Assembly: GCA_002794785.1 (NCBI GenBank)
Contig: NBBA01000004.1
Span: 620,001 to 684,000, forward strand
DNA length: 64,000 nt
Direction: 5' to 3'
Origin: Coniferiporia sulphurascens
Taxonomy: Eukaryota > Basidiomycota > Agaricomycetes > Hymenochaetales > Hymenochaetaceae
The translations under genes and the position numbers were made by a program. The notes beneath the pieces were generated by a model. The model searched no databases and had not been told where the DNA came from. It saw only the letters and a program-made list of their open reading frames with translations. Shown one piece after another: positions 32,009 through 42,116 of this stretch. Positions within the stretch are counted from its first letter, which is position 1. Every line of letters starts with the position of its first letter.

Positions 32009-32023
32009 GGCCCCTCCGGGGCC
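32009..32023 (-). promoter_or_regulatory. 3'-terminal hairpin of family III LINE K
   Basis: GGCCCC-TCC-GGGGCC, about 45 nt from the tail, at the position of the C7/G7 hairpin in families I and II. The second family III tail (LINE Q, near 56046-56062) has GGCCCC with a different loop (ATA). Different sequence with retained pairing points to selection for the stem. By analogy with other LINEs, it may be the RT recognition site (inference). Confidence 0.7.
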
Positions 32024-32283
32024 ACCTGTAAACTACCTAACTACTGAGGCACCCATCATCGCTCATCGAGTGAAACTGGGCAGGACACGTGCCTCCAAGG
32101 AGGCCTAGTGTACTTACATGTCCTATTAGGGATAAATAGGGGAGGGAGAGGGAGGAATACATATCGCAACTACTGAAAACCAGAACTGTTTTTAAGATGA
32201 GATCAGGAAGAGAGAGTCCCTTAGAAGCAGAAAGGAGTGGCTGCAATTGCCATAGAAGAGACCAAGGGGAATCTGAATGACAG

Positions 32284-35200
32284 TCACAAGTTAGAGGGAA
32301 ATGGGGGGAGCGTACCTGATAGCTCCAAAAGGGCCGGGTCCACGTCCTGAGTCCTGGATCCAAGCAACCTGCACACATAGCCCCAGAGGGTATCCAAGTC
32401 GAGGTTGTTATCGGTAGGGAGTTCGTCTAGGTCCATGGCCACAAAGGCAAGGTGAATCGCTCCAGCTGTGTGGTTAGACATCCAATTGAGGTGGCCTGTA
32501 AGGTGTAGCCGGTGCCTTAAGACCAGAATGTGGTTTTCGTCCACCCATTCAGTATGGTGGACAGGGAGGGGGTCGCTCTTGGGCCAGACACATCGAATCC
32601 AGGGCTGGAATGTTTCACATCCACCTAGGATATGGGAGGTTGACTGTGCTGGCCAGGGAGGGTGGTTGTGCCACCTGCAGTGGGAGATCAGGCCGTGTCT
32701 GTGCCGGTAGGCTGAGTCGAAGCTCAGCCAGTAGCCCCCATAGGGACCGGTGCGGCAGAGGACCTGCGCCACTGCAGTGAGTTCCGCGCGAGGGTGGTCG
32801 ACCGAGATTGTGATGAGCTTTCTTGGTCTTCGTGAAGGGGGTCCTGTCACCGCCAGGTATTTGTTGGCAGTGGAGGCTAGGGGGTGGGCCAGCTGAAGGG
32901 ACCAGCATTCACTTAGTGTGCATGTCGCCACTTCCTTCAGAGTGGAGATAGAGGGGGCGAGGGAAGATGGGGGAAGCTCGGTTGCTAGCTTCGCCTCGGA
33001 GTCCACCCATTCATTCCCAGGGATGTCCTCGTGTCCCAGGCACCATCGGAAGTGAATGGTTAGATTCGGAAATGAGTCGAGTAGGGTCTCGACCCCTGCC
33101 TTCCAGAGGGGGATGAGCTGGGCCCCCGAAGCGGAGGGCCAGGTGCGGAAGAGTCCGAGTGCTGTCAGGGAGTCTGAGAGAAAGTAGATCTCCTGGACAT
33201 CTGGCAGCAGGTGGTGGAGTCGTCTTGCTGCCCAGCCTGGTGCAGTCACCAGTGAGAAAATCTCGGTGTCTGTTGCTGTGGCGCAAGTGGGGGAGGCAAG
33301 CTTGAGGGAGCTGATGTAGAGTGGCCCCTTCATGCCGCAGATGGCTGACCCTGAGGCGTTTCCGATGCGTGAGCCGTCGGTGAAGACTTGCAGGGAGGTG
33401 TCGGTGCAGCAGATCCTGGCCTGGGCGACGTAGTGGTCGCATAGGTTCTCGGAGACTGGCTGCCTTGGGACTGAGAAGACGATGCGCCCTTTACCGAAGG
33501 CAAGGGGGTCCGTCCAGGGGGGGTGCATGTACACTGGGATCCGTTGGACTTGGGGGACGCGGACCTGCAATGAAAGGGAAAAAGGGGTATTAGCATTAGG
33601 GTTGAACTTTTTCTGCCCTACCCGGTGAGGGGTGCGCCATAGGCACAGTGCGTGGTTGGTTTTTAAATACTCGAAATAAGCAAAAAAAGGGGGGGTGGAA
33701 CAAAGGAAATTTGTAGACTGAGGAGATGCGCCCTTATAGACGCCCAATATCCAACAGCAAGCAGTGTTCTGCACGGCCTGTAGTTGGTTGACTAGGGTTT
33801 TTTGTTGATGTCCGTGGTACCATACTGGTGCACCCCAGGTTAGGACGGTGCGCATGCAGGCGGTGTAGAGTCAGCGGAGGTGGATGGCTGAGAGGCCCCT
33901 CTTGGTGTTGCCGAGAATGCATAGGGCCGCCAATGTTGATAGCCCCTTGGAACGCATGCATTCCACGTGAGGTTTGAAGGTGAGGCCCGCATCCCACCAA
34001 ATCCCTAGCCAGCGCAAGGGGTTGGTGGGTCACACCAGGGTTGCGGCATCTATTTGAATCCCAGTGGTGTCCCAGCGATGGTAGCCGGTTCACCGCCTGG
34101 GCGGATGGAAGTGGAGGGCCTCTGTCTTTGCTGGCTCGATGTTGAGACTGATTTGGCAGAAGAGGAGGTCGAGCTGATGGTAGGCCTGTGCAAGAGATCG
34201 GCAGTTAGCTGTCACCGATGTGCCCACACAGGTGATGAGGTGGTCGTCAACATATGCAAGCAGTTGGGAGCCACGTTGCTGAAAACGTTGCATCACAATG
34301 CCTGCGAAAATTGTCGATAGGATTGGTGATACCGGCAACCCTTGTGGGGTGCCGAGGTCGGGTTTTGGTGCTGTCGGAAGGGTTGTGCCGTCGAATGATA
34401 TGGCCACTTCCCTGTTCATCATGAAGGAGAGACACCACTCCGCCATATTCGGTGGGCATCCCATCTCCAAAAGCTGATGGTGGAGCCATCTGGGGTGCAC
34501 CGAGTCGAAAAAGCCCTGGATGTCTACTGCTAGGATAGAGCATACCAGGCCTTTTGTGTGTGCGCCTTCAACGATCTGTAAAAGGTGCTGGGCAGCGTCG
34601 TAGACCGAATGGCCCTGTCATCCTCCATACTGGTTTGGTGGCAGCCAGTTCCTCACATTTGCAAGGTACTGGAGCCGGTTAGCAATCATCTTTTTGAGTA
34701 ACTTGCCCAGGGTTTCCTCAAGGGTGATGGGGCGATAGGATCGAGGGGAGAATGGGTCCTTCTTGTTCGGCTTCCGTAGCATCATGACCTTTGCTGTCTG
34801 CCAGCAGGCTGGGTGGTGGCCCAGTCGCAGGCAGTCATTGAAAAGCATAAGTACCTCATCTGGGTAGGCGTCAACCACCCATTTCAGGGGGCGATACCCG
34901 ATCCCCGAGGGGCCCAGAGCTGACATGTTGGAGGTATCGGCCAGTGCGCCTGTGAGCTCACTGAAGAGTAGTGGCGGCGCAGCTGGGGTAGGGGGAGGCA
35001 GGGGGCCAAGGCCCGCAGCCGGGAGTGGGGGGGCAGTGGGAAGAAAGTAGATCTGAAGAGCTCGCCTTTCTCATTGTCCGTCTGGGTGAAGGTGCCATCC
35101 CCGCGTTTAAGTGAGGGTACTTGGGTTGGGTGAACGCCCAGGCCACGTTTGGCCCATGACCAGATGTTAGAGGGATCGGCCCCTGATGCCTGTTCTGTGT

Positions 35201-36287
35201 AGTAAGTTCATTTCGCAGCTCGCACCCCTCGTTTAAAAGAGCGTCTTGCCGCCGCTTTGGCGATTGGTGTTTGGGCACTGTGGATTGCATTCAGTAGGTC
35301 CCGGCAGTTGGATGACCACCATGGGACAGCTGTTTTCGATGGAAGGCAGGTTTTGGTGAACAGTTGCAGCGCGTCTGTCATGGCTTTCAGCACGGCACTC
35401 GCTTTCAGATCTAGGGAGTTAGCATCCACTACTGGCAGGGCGAATGCATTTGTGAGGGCTGGGAAAGCGGCCTCTGTCCAACTGTCCTTATCCTCATTGC
35501 TTAGTTTCTGTGTTGTAGGTGTAGGCCAGGGTATTGAGGTTGGTATTGACCACCGGAGGATTTGGTGGTCGGAAAGTGGTGATAGGGTTGCGTTGAATGA
35601 GTCCATGATGGACTCTGGATTGATCGACGGTGGTGCCCATACCATGTCGATTGGGCATCTCCGACACCCTGGGAGGGGTCGGGTGTCACAGTCGGGTGGG
35701 TGGGCTGGTTCATGGCCATTTTCCCTAAAGAAGTTGTCCAGAGGTTGGGCTCTGCGATTTTCTTCTTGGGTGGAGTTGAGGGTTGACCACGAGTGGTGGC
35801 GATGGTTGAAGTCACCAGCAATCATGAGGGTGGAGGCGAGAGCCGAGGGGAGAGAATTGAGGAATGTCTCACCTGGGTACCCTAGTCTGGCTTCCACCCT
35901 ATCTGGGGGCAGCATACCATAGTAGTTGCACACCCTGACAGGACGGTTTCCCTGGATCTCCACCATCACCACATCAGTGCCACTTGAGGCTGGGCCGATG
36001 ACTGACCATGCAGATTGGGGGAGGGTCCTTGAGACATATGTCACCACCCTAGGTCAGGTGTTCGGGGGGAGTACTGGTACGAAGCCGGGGATTGTCGGTA
36101 CATTGAGTACCACTTCCCCGTCTGGGTTGGTGAGTGAGGGCTGGAGCCCGATTTGATACCACGGTGGCTCCTGGATCAGTATCAGGTGAGGGGGGGAAGG
36201 TTCGTTAGTAAGGACAGGAATTATGGAATGAATCGCCGTGAGTGAGTGGGCAGTGTTCCACTGGAGTACATGGATTTGTGCACTCAT
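32284..36287 (-). pseudogene. LINE K ORF2: endonuclease-RT-RNase H with stops and one frameshift
   Basis: Starts MSAQIHVLQWNTAHS at 36287. Stops occur at 36054 and 35208, a frameshift lies in the G-run near 35030, and more stops near 34618, 34090, 34030 and 33868. From 33855 to 32284 the frame is open for 523 codons: the connection region, VFTDGSRIGNASG, DTEIFSL, YFLSDSLTAL, LGHEDIPGNEWVDSEAK, ending LPPFPSNL. In this subfamily the usual CPGH is CLGH. ORF2 overlaps the ORF1 stop (ATGA, 36284-36287). Confidence 0.9.
36284..36287 (-). promoter_or_regulatory. ATGA stop-start overlap between ORF1 and ORF2 (LINE K)
   Basis: The ORF1 stop TGA and the ORF2 start ATG share bases. The same four bases join the ORFs in A (5671-5674), B (8876-8879), C (14520-14523), F (20901-20904), J (38704-38707), H (41657-41660), E (50615-50618) and P (61032-61035). 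Conservation in three families indicates coupled termination-reinitiation for ORF2 translation, as known for other two-ORF LINEs. Confidence 0.85.
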
Positions 36288-38311
36288 ATGTCCTCTTCCA
36301 TGAAGGTGTCAGTGTCCTCTTCTTCCTGTAGGGTGGCATCGATTACACGGAAGCGCTTCTTTTTCGGGCAGGTGGGAAGGGTGGCGGGGTGGTCGCCCTG
36401 GCAGTTAGTGCAGTGGCGGGGGTGTGGGCAGGTGTCTCCTTCGACTGCGTCATTTGCACAGTATGTGCACAACTTACAATGGTTGGCCGTCAAATGCTGT
36501 CCAGCACATTCGGCGCAATGGGCCTGGGCTTGGCAGCCCTTCTTTCCATGGCCAAGTCCTTGGCAGCGCTCACACTGGGTGAGGCCGGGCCGGACTGGTG
36601 GGACCGAAAGGCGGAGGGAGGAGCCAAAGAGGTATACCCTGTTTCTCTTGAGGAGGCAAGCTCGGGTTTGCCCATCTGGGTCGACGAAGGTGAAGGATAC
36701 TGGGCAGGCTGCCAATTGAGGGAGCTTCTCCAGTATCATTGTGTAATGGGGAGGCACTATGAAATCGAGGTGCTTGAGGGAGGGGTTCTGGCGGACCTCT
36801 GCAAGGAGAGCCGCTTTGGTGATCAGGTGTGGGTTTTGCCCGAAGAAGACGTCCCGGCAGGGCACCATTGAGATGCGAAGCGTCGATCTGGGTCGAACTC
36901 TAGAAGGGGTCAGTTGGAATCGGTCTGATAGGGGCCGGTCCGCTGGGAGGGCTAGACAGCGGTCACACATATGCTTCATGAACACATCCGCATGGCGATC
37001 AATGATTGCCGATGTGGTTGGTGTGGAGGAGGCGGGTCTTTCTGCAAAGGTGGTCACCAGGTTGCCTTTAGCATTGAACTTAGAGGACAGCACGGTGACC
37101 GCATCAGCAGTAGGCAGGGCCCGGAAGAAACCCCGGGCCATTTCGGTGAGGGAGGCACCCGACTTATGCATGGCTGCAGGAGCGACTAGGTCCCATGGTG
37201 TTAGTACCAAGGTGGGTTCCTTGGCGTACATTTTGGGAGGTGGTGGTGGTTGCCGGACTTTCTTTGCTTTCTTTGCTGGGGCCATCTGGGTCGCTGGGGG
37301 CTGGGGGAGGTTAGCTGTAAGCACCGCTAACTGGGCGTACGTCATGGGTGTTCCTGCAGGCATGACTTTCGCCGCGGCCTCGAGTTGAGCCGGAGTGATG
37401 GTAGTGGCTACTGTTGCCACCGTGGTGGGGGCGGTGGTGTTTCCTCCCATGTTGGTGGGAGTCTGCTGTGTGGCTTGTTGTGGCTGTGGAGCAGGGCGTG
37501 ATGCCAGGGAGGAGACTTGGTGGGTGAGGTTTCCCACATCGACTGAGAGCCACTTGATGACATCCACCAGCGCTGTTATCTGTGAGTCGGGTGGGGTAGG
37601 TTGGGCTTGAGCCTGCGGGTTAGTCCTTGTATTAAAGGTAAACGGGGCCCTCATGGCGGAGGAGAAGGGTGCACCGAGTGAGATCCTTGCTCCCATTGTG
37701 GCTTGGGTGTATTCCTGTTCCGCTGCGCGGGTGGCTATGTGTTCTGGGTTGTCCCTATCTTGCGTCTGGTAGGTTGTCAACAATGCTTCATGGCTGAGGG
37801 CTGTTAGTTTCCCCAGGAATGCCGCTGTCGCCTGTATGACCGCTGTGGAGTTGGGGGCCTGTTCTATTCCAGCCTTGAGGATGTCGAGTGCCCTTTCCAC
37901 GTTTGGCGTGAAGTTGGTCAGGGCTCGGACGAACTCTGATGTGACTGGCCTGTTGCGGGGGGTCTCGGGGGAGAGGACGTCGGCACTGCGTTTGCCTGTC
38001 GACTGTGGGGGTGTTTGCGGTTCGACCCGCATCTGGTCATCTTGTTGTTGCCCTTCTGTGGTCTGGGCTCGAGCGATGTCGAGGGCGGTTTGTGTGCCCC
38101 GCTGAGGCCACTGGTTGAGGTCGCCTAATGGGGTTTCGCCCGTGAGGGTGTCGTAGTCGGGGGGGGTGAGTCGCGGTGGTGGGGACAGCGAGCGACTTCG
38201 GGGGGCGGTTGGCGACTGATGGCGGCCGGGGTTGGCTGCTCCAGTCGCTGTAGAGCTGTTTGGTGTGAGGCCTGTTTGTCGTAGGGGACGACCACCGAAC
38301 CGATCTGCCAT
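36284..38311 (-). CDS. LINE K ORF1: gag-like RNA-binding zinc-knuckle protein, intact
   Basis: Open from MADRFGGRPLRQTGLTP (38311) to MEEDI (675 codons), the only complete long ORF in the window. The start is chosen because MADRFGG is conserved in B and F and lies about 60 nt from the element's 5' end. Order: Ser/Pro-rich N-terminus (about 1-110), helical region with VTSEFVRALTNF, a Pro/Gln/Thr-rich middle, basic KKAKKVRQPPPPPK (about 340), a conserved central region with MVPCRDVFFGQNPH, then Cys/His clusters at about 580-650: CERCQGLGHGKKGC (Cx2Cx4Hx4C), CAECAGQH, CTNCQGDH. The C-terminus is acidic. Role by family: binding LINE RNA and forming the RNP. Upstream the frame stays open into LINE J endonuclease (to 38707). 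Confidence 0.9.
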   Translation of the reverse strand: MADRFGGRPLRQTGLTPNSSTATGAANPGRHQSPTAPRSRSLSPPPRLTPPDYDTLTGETPLGDLNQWPQRGTQTALDIARAQTTEGQQQDDQMRVEPQTPPQSTGKRSADVLSPETPRNRPVTSEFVRALTNFTPNVERALDILKAGIEQAPNSTAVIQATAAFLGKLTALSHEALLTTYQTQDRDNPEHIATRAAEQEYTQATMGARISLGAPFSSAMRAPFTFNTRTNPQAQAQPTPPDSQITALVDVIKWLSVDVGNLTHQVSSLASRPAPQPQQATQQTPTNMGGNTTAPTTVATVATTITPAQLEAAAKVMPAGTPMTYAQLAVLTANLPQPPATQMAPAKKAKKVRQPPPPPKMYAKEPTLVLTPWDLVAPAAMHKSGASLTEMARGFFRALPTADAVTVLSSKFNAKGNLVTTFAERPASSTPTTSAIIDRHADVFMKHMCDRCLALPADRPLSDRFQLTPSRVRPRSTLRISMVPCRDVFFGQNPHLITKAALLAEVRQNPSLKHLDFIVPPHYTMILEKLPQLAACPVSFTFVDPDGQTRACLLKRNRVYLFGSSLRLSVPPVRPGLTQCERCQGLGHGKKGCQAQAHCAECAGQHLTANHCKLCTYCANDAVEGDTCPHPRHCTNCQGDHPATLPTCPKKKRFRVIDATLQEEEDTDTFMEEDI

Positions 38312-38372
38312 GGGGGAGTTTGAGCTGCCCGCGCTAGGGAGATGGTGGTGGTAAGAGGTCAAGAAGGGATGG

Positions 38373-38707
38373 CGGATTTCGATGGTGAGGACGTCAGTGC
38401 CGGAGGAGGCAGCCCTGAGAACAGACCATGATGTTGAGGGGATGGCCCAGGCAACATAGGTGACCACCTGAGGCTGAGTGGCTGGGGGTAGGATGGCTAT
38501 GTACCCAGGGAGGGAGGGTATGTTGAGAACCGGAGTACCGGTGGGGTTGGTGAGGGAGGGCTGGAGACCGATTTGGTACCAGGGGGGTTCCTGAATCAAA
38601 ATGACAGTGGGTGGGGAGGGGTCAGTAGTAAGGAGTGGGATAAGGGAATGAACCGCAGCTAGAGAGCGGGCGGCATTCCACTGAAGAATAGAGATGTCTC
38701 TATTCAT
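38373..38707 (-). pseudogene. LINE J ORF2, N-terminal endonuclease fragment
   Basis: MNRDISILQWNAARS at 38707, IQEPPW, then PGYIAILPPATQPQVVTYV to LTIEIR, where LINE K interrupts. It continues at 31960. Because of K's 5' sequence the frame runs without a stop into K ORF1, giving one 807-codon reading frame (38707-36284). Confidence 0.88.
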
Positions 38708-40737
38708 ACCTCCTCCATGTGTTCATTGTCAGGTCCTTCAATGGCCACCTCAATCTGGCGGAAATGCCATTTCTTGGGGCATTGAGGTAGGGTGGTGGGG
38801 TGGTCACCTTTGCAGTTAATGCAGTAGTGGGGATGAGGGCACTGGTCGCCCTCGACAGCTTCGGAAGCGCAGGATGCGCATGACTTACAGTGGTTGCGGG
38901 TGAGGTGACCTCCCCCACAGTCGGTGCAGCAGGGCTGGGCACGGCAGCCCCTCGTTCCGTGGCCTAGGCCCTGGCAGTGCTCACATTGTGTGAGGCTGGG
39001 GCGATATGGTGGGACTGAGAGGGTGAGGGTGGAGCCGAATAGCCATACACACAGGCGCTTGAGGAGTTGCACCCTGATGGATCCATCAGGGTCGGAGAAG
39101 GAGAACGCCACAGGGCACTTCTGGAGGGTCGGGAGGTGCTCCTCGGTGGCGGTGAAGTGGGGGTCAACAACGAAGTTGAGGGGGCAGAGTGCTGGGTTGT
39201 TCCGGATTTCGGCCATTAGGGCCTTGGGGGAGATGGTGTGGCTGTTCTGGCTGAAGAGGTGGTCGACGCATGGCACCATAGAGATGCGAAGCGCCGACCG
39301 GGGATGGACATGGATGGGGGTGAGTGTATACTGCTTGGGGATCTTGTCGACCGGGACTGAGAGGCAACGCTCGCGCATGTGGGCCACAAAGGCTGCAGAG
39401 TGCCGATCAATGATTGTGTCTGTGGCCAGGGAGGCAGAGGCAGGGCGCTTGGTGAAGGAGGTCATGAGGTTCCCTTTTACATTAAAAGAGGAGGCCAAGA
39501 CCATGACCTGGTCAGCAGTGGGGAGGGATGAAAAGAACTCATGGGCAGTGGCGGTGAGGCGCATTGCTGGGAGCTGAATCTCAGACTTGAGCAAGATGGC
39601 CAGGGTGAGGACCAGGGTTGGGTCCTTGGCGTACATCAGGGGCGGGGGCAGGACTTGGCACTGCTTTTTCTTCTTCTTGTGTGTCACCATTGTGAAGATG
39701 GTGCCGGGAGCTGGAGCGATGGGGTTGGGATTGGAAGCGGTGGGCGGGGCCACTGCAGCCGCCACCTGGGCATAGGAAGTCGGTGCCGTGGTGATCATGG
39801 CCTGGGTGGTGGTGGTGGGGGCCTGGGCCTTTTGCGCCTGGGGGGCACGGGGGGCGGGCCGGTTGACAAGGGTTGAGACCTGTCAGGAGATGGAGGCTAC
39901 CTCTGTGGAAAGCTGCTTAACAATGTTAGTCAGCATGGCCACATCAGGCGAAATGTTAGTGGTGCTGGGGGTCCTTGTCTGGGCAGAGGGTTGAGGGGCG
40001 GTGGCCGGGGTCCTTTGATGGGGGGGAGCTGGGGTGAAGGGTGCTGGGAGGGAGGCTTCCGCCCCCTTCCTGGCAAAATTATAGGCCATCTCCATATTGC
40101 GGGAGACGATGTACTGGGGGTCCTTCTTGTCCCTAATGATGCCGGCGATAGTTTGCTGAAGGTTCCAGAAGAGGTCCCCTACAAACTGGGCAGTGGCCGT
40201 GTTGGTCTCGGCGATGTTGGTGCGGAGGGTCTTATGGTCGAAGTCCTCCAAAGCACAGGAAAGGGAGTACATAAAGCCCGCCATGTGCAGCTCGAACTGG
40301 TCTCGAGGGCGGGGGCGGGGGGTGTGCAGGGAGAGGCTCTCTGCGGAGCGCTTGTGGGTGAGCGGTGGTGAGGGAGTGTGTGGGTTCTCAAGGATATCCT
40401 CCATCCCACCAGGCTTGTTGGAGCTGGCTGGAGGGTTGGAGCCTACAGATGGGGGGCGGCTGACGTGTGCAAAGGATCGAGTGAACTTGGTGTTCGAGAC
40501 GCCAATGACAGGAGACAGAGCGAGCCGGAGTGCATCAGGGGACGACGCCGGGAGGCCTGGGTCGATTTGGGCAGGGGTGGGGGTCGTGCCATGCAACACA
40601 GCAGCGCATTCGCCAGCGGCCACCCAGTTGGCGGCAGCCCTAGTGGCCCTGTCGGCATCGGCGCTGGCTGATGAGGGAGGTGGGAGGGGTGGTCGAGTAG
40701 AATGTAGAGTGTTCCTGTATCCACTGGGGTTCAACAT
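38704..40737 (-). pseudogene. LINE J ORF1: zinc-knuckle protein with a single stop
   Basis: One frame of 2034 nt from MLNPSGYRNTLHST (40737) to HMEEV (38704), broken only by a stop at 39883-39885 where relatives read SISQQVSTL. Features: Pro/Ala-rich N-terminus, SLHTPRPRPRDQFELHMAGFMYSL, basic HKKKKKQ, MVPCVDHLFSQN, the knuckle CEHCQGLGHGTRGC and downstream Cys/His clusters (CCTDCGGGH, CINCKGDH). The length, 677 codons, matches K ORF1 and E ORF1. Family I differs from family III in the N-terminal half. Confidence 0.9.
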
Positions 40738-40798
40738 GGGGGAGTTTTAGCTGCCCGCACTAGTTGATGGTGGTGGTTACTGGTCAAGAAGGATGGTG

Positions 40799-41660
40799 TG
40801 AGCCCCAGTAGGCGGAATGCTGTTTCGAGGAGAGGGAAGGCTATGTCGGTCCATTCCTCCTTGTCAGCTGGGAGTAGCTGGTGTGTCTTTAAGACTGGAG
40901 GGGGGGGTCGAAACGGCAGTGACCAATGCAGGATGGCATGGTTGGACAGTGGTGAAAGGTCGGAGGTAGCCGAATCTAAAATAGCGTTGGGGTTGACCGT
41001 GGGGGGGGCCCAAATCATGTCAATGGGGCACCGATGATGGTTGCCATCAGGCCGTGAGTCAGAGTCAGGTAGATGAGCAGGTGCCAGGCCATGCCCATGG
41101 AAAAAGTCATTGAGGGGTTGAGCCCCCAAGTCGTCTCGTCGTGGGACAGAGAAATCGGACCACGTGTGGTGACAATGGTTGAAGTCGCCTGCCACGAGTA
41201 GAGTGGTGGCTAGCACCGAGGGGAGTGAAATTAAGAAGGACTCACCTGGGTACTGGGGGGAGGTGTTCTCTCGGTCCAGGGGGTGCATGCCATAGTAGTT
41301 GCACACCCGGAGGGTGAGTTGTGATCGTACCTCCACCATCAGTACATCAGTGCCATAGGATGCGGCTCCGAGAATCGACCAGGAGGTGGGGGGGAGGGCC
41401 CTGGATACATATGTGACTACCCGAGGGCGGACCTCTGGTGGTAGGACAGGTATGTAGCCTGGGATGGTGGGGACATTGAGGACCGGGGTGCCGGTCGGGT
41501 CAGTGAGTGAGGGTTGCAGGCCTATTTGGTACCAGGGTGGTTCCTGGATAAGAATTAGGTGCAGGGGGGAGGGGTCAGTTGTAAGGACAGGAATTAGGGA
41601 ATGTATCGCCACTAGTGAGTGGGCGGTGTTCCACTGCAAAATAGAGAGTGTCTCTATCAT
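40799..41660 (-). pseudogene. LINE H ORF2, endonuclease part
   Basis: Starts MIETLSILQWNTAHS at 41660 (family II). Endonuclease motifs LQWN, IQEPPW, VAGDFN, CPIDMIWAPP and SPLSNH, in which the usual Asp of SDH is Asn. It is open to the LINE J junction (40799-40813). It continues at 27956-27500. Confidence 0.88.
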
Positions 41661-42116
41661 ATTTCCTCCATCTGGTCGTTGGTGGGGTCGGTGGTGAGGG
41701 CCTCTTCGATTTGATGGTAATGCCTCTTCTTAGGGCAGGCCGGCAGGGTGGCGGGGTGGTCGCCCTTGCAGTTGTTGCAGAGGCGGGGGTGGGGACATGT
41801 GTCGCCTTCGGGCACTGCATCTGTCGTGCAGTGGGCGCACGATTTGCGGTGATTGCGGGTCAAATGGGCACCCACACAGTCAGCGCAACATGGTTGGGCT
41901 CGGCAGCCCTTGGTTCCATGTCCGAGGCCCTGGCACCGCTCACATTGAGTGAGGGTGGGGCGGACGGGTGGGACTGAGAGCCAGAGGGCTGATCCAAACA
42001 TCCAGACATGTGGCCTCTTGAGGAGGCATTTGTGTATGGAGCCATTGGGGTTGACGAAGGAGAAGACCACTGGGCACCTGTTGAGTGTCGGCAGGTGGTC
42101 CTCGGTGGCGGCAAAG
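41657..42116 (-). pseudogene. LINE H ORF1, C-terminal zinc-knuckle fragment
   Basis: From the break at 42116 (FAATEDHLPTLNRCPVVFSF) through CERCQGLGHGTKGC, CCADCVGAH, CNNCKGDH to DPTNDQMEEI at 41657. The upstream two-thirds of ORF1 and the leader are absent: at 42116/42117 the sequence switches to a plus-strand LINE 3' end. The junction shares GTGG with both partners. Confidence 0.87.

Larger units (their letters stand above)
31961..38372 (-). mobile_element. LINE K, full-length family III LINE (6412 bp), least damaged ORF1
   Basis: Minus-strand insertion in the endonuclease of LINE J. The 13-bp duplication CGGATTTCGATGG is identical at 31948-31960 and 38373-38385. The tail is TTTA repeats at 31961-31980. 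The 3' hairpin is of the family III type, ORF2 is 36287-32284, ORF1 38311-36284. This is the only complete family III copy, and its 3' UTR defines that family (TAGGTAGTTTACAGGTGGCC and so on). The intact duplication and open ORF1 suggest it is among the youngest insertions. Confidence 0.95.
27957..40798 (-). mobile_element. LINE J, full-length family I LINE, interrupted by LINE K (about 6417 bp own sequence)
   Basis: Minus-strand LINE in LINE H ORF2. Target duplication TGAGCCCTGGTAGGC (27942-27956) and TGAGCCCCAGTAGGC (40799-40813): the two copies differ by C-to-T at one CpG cytosine and G-to-A on the partner, implying an original CCCGG. The tail is at 27957-27981 (TTA repeats), hairpin about 28010-28028, ORF2 start at 38707, ORF1 40737-38704, leader with CTTCTTGACC near 40785. 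LINE K (31961-38372) interrupts its endonuclease. Removing K and its duplication leaves about 6.42 kb, the length of A and C. Confidence 0.94.

Noticed and set aside
33560..33600. Possible 3' splice site (pyrimidine run then CTGCAG|GTCC) repeated in every ORF2
   Set aside because: ORF2 coding runs through it in frame in E, P, K and others (RPFSLSLQV), so there is no intron.
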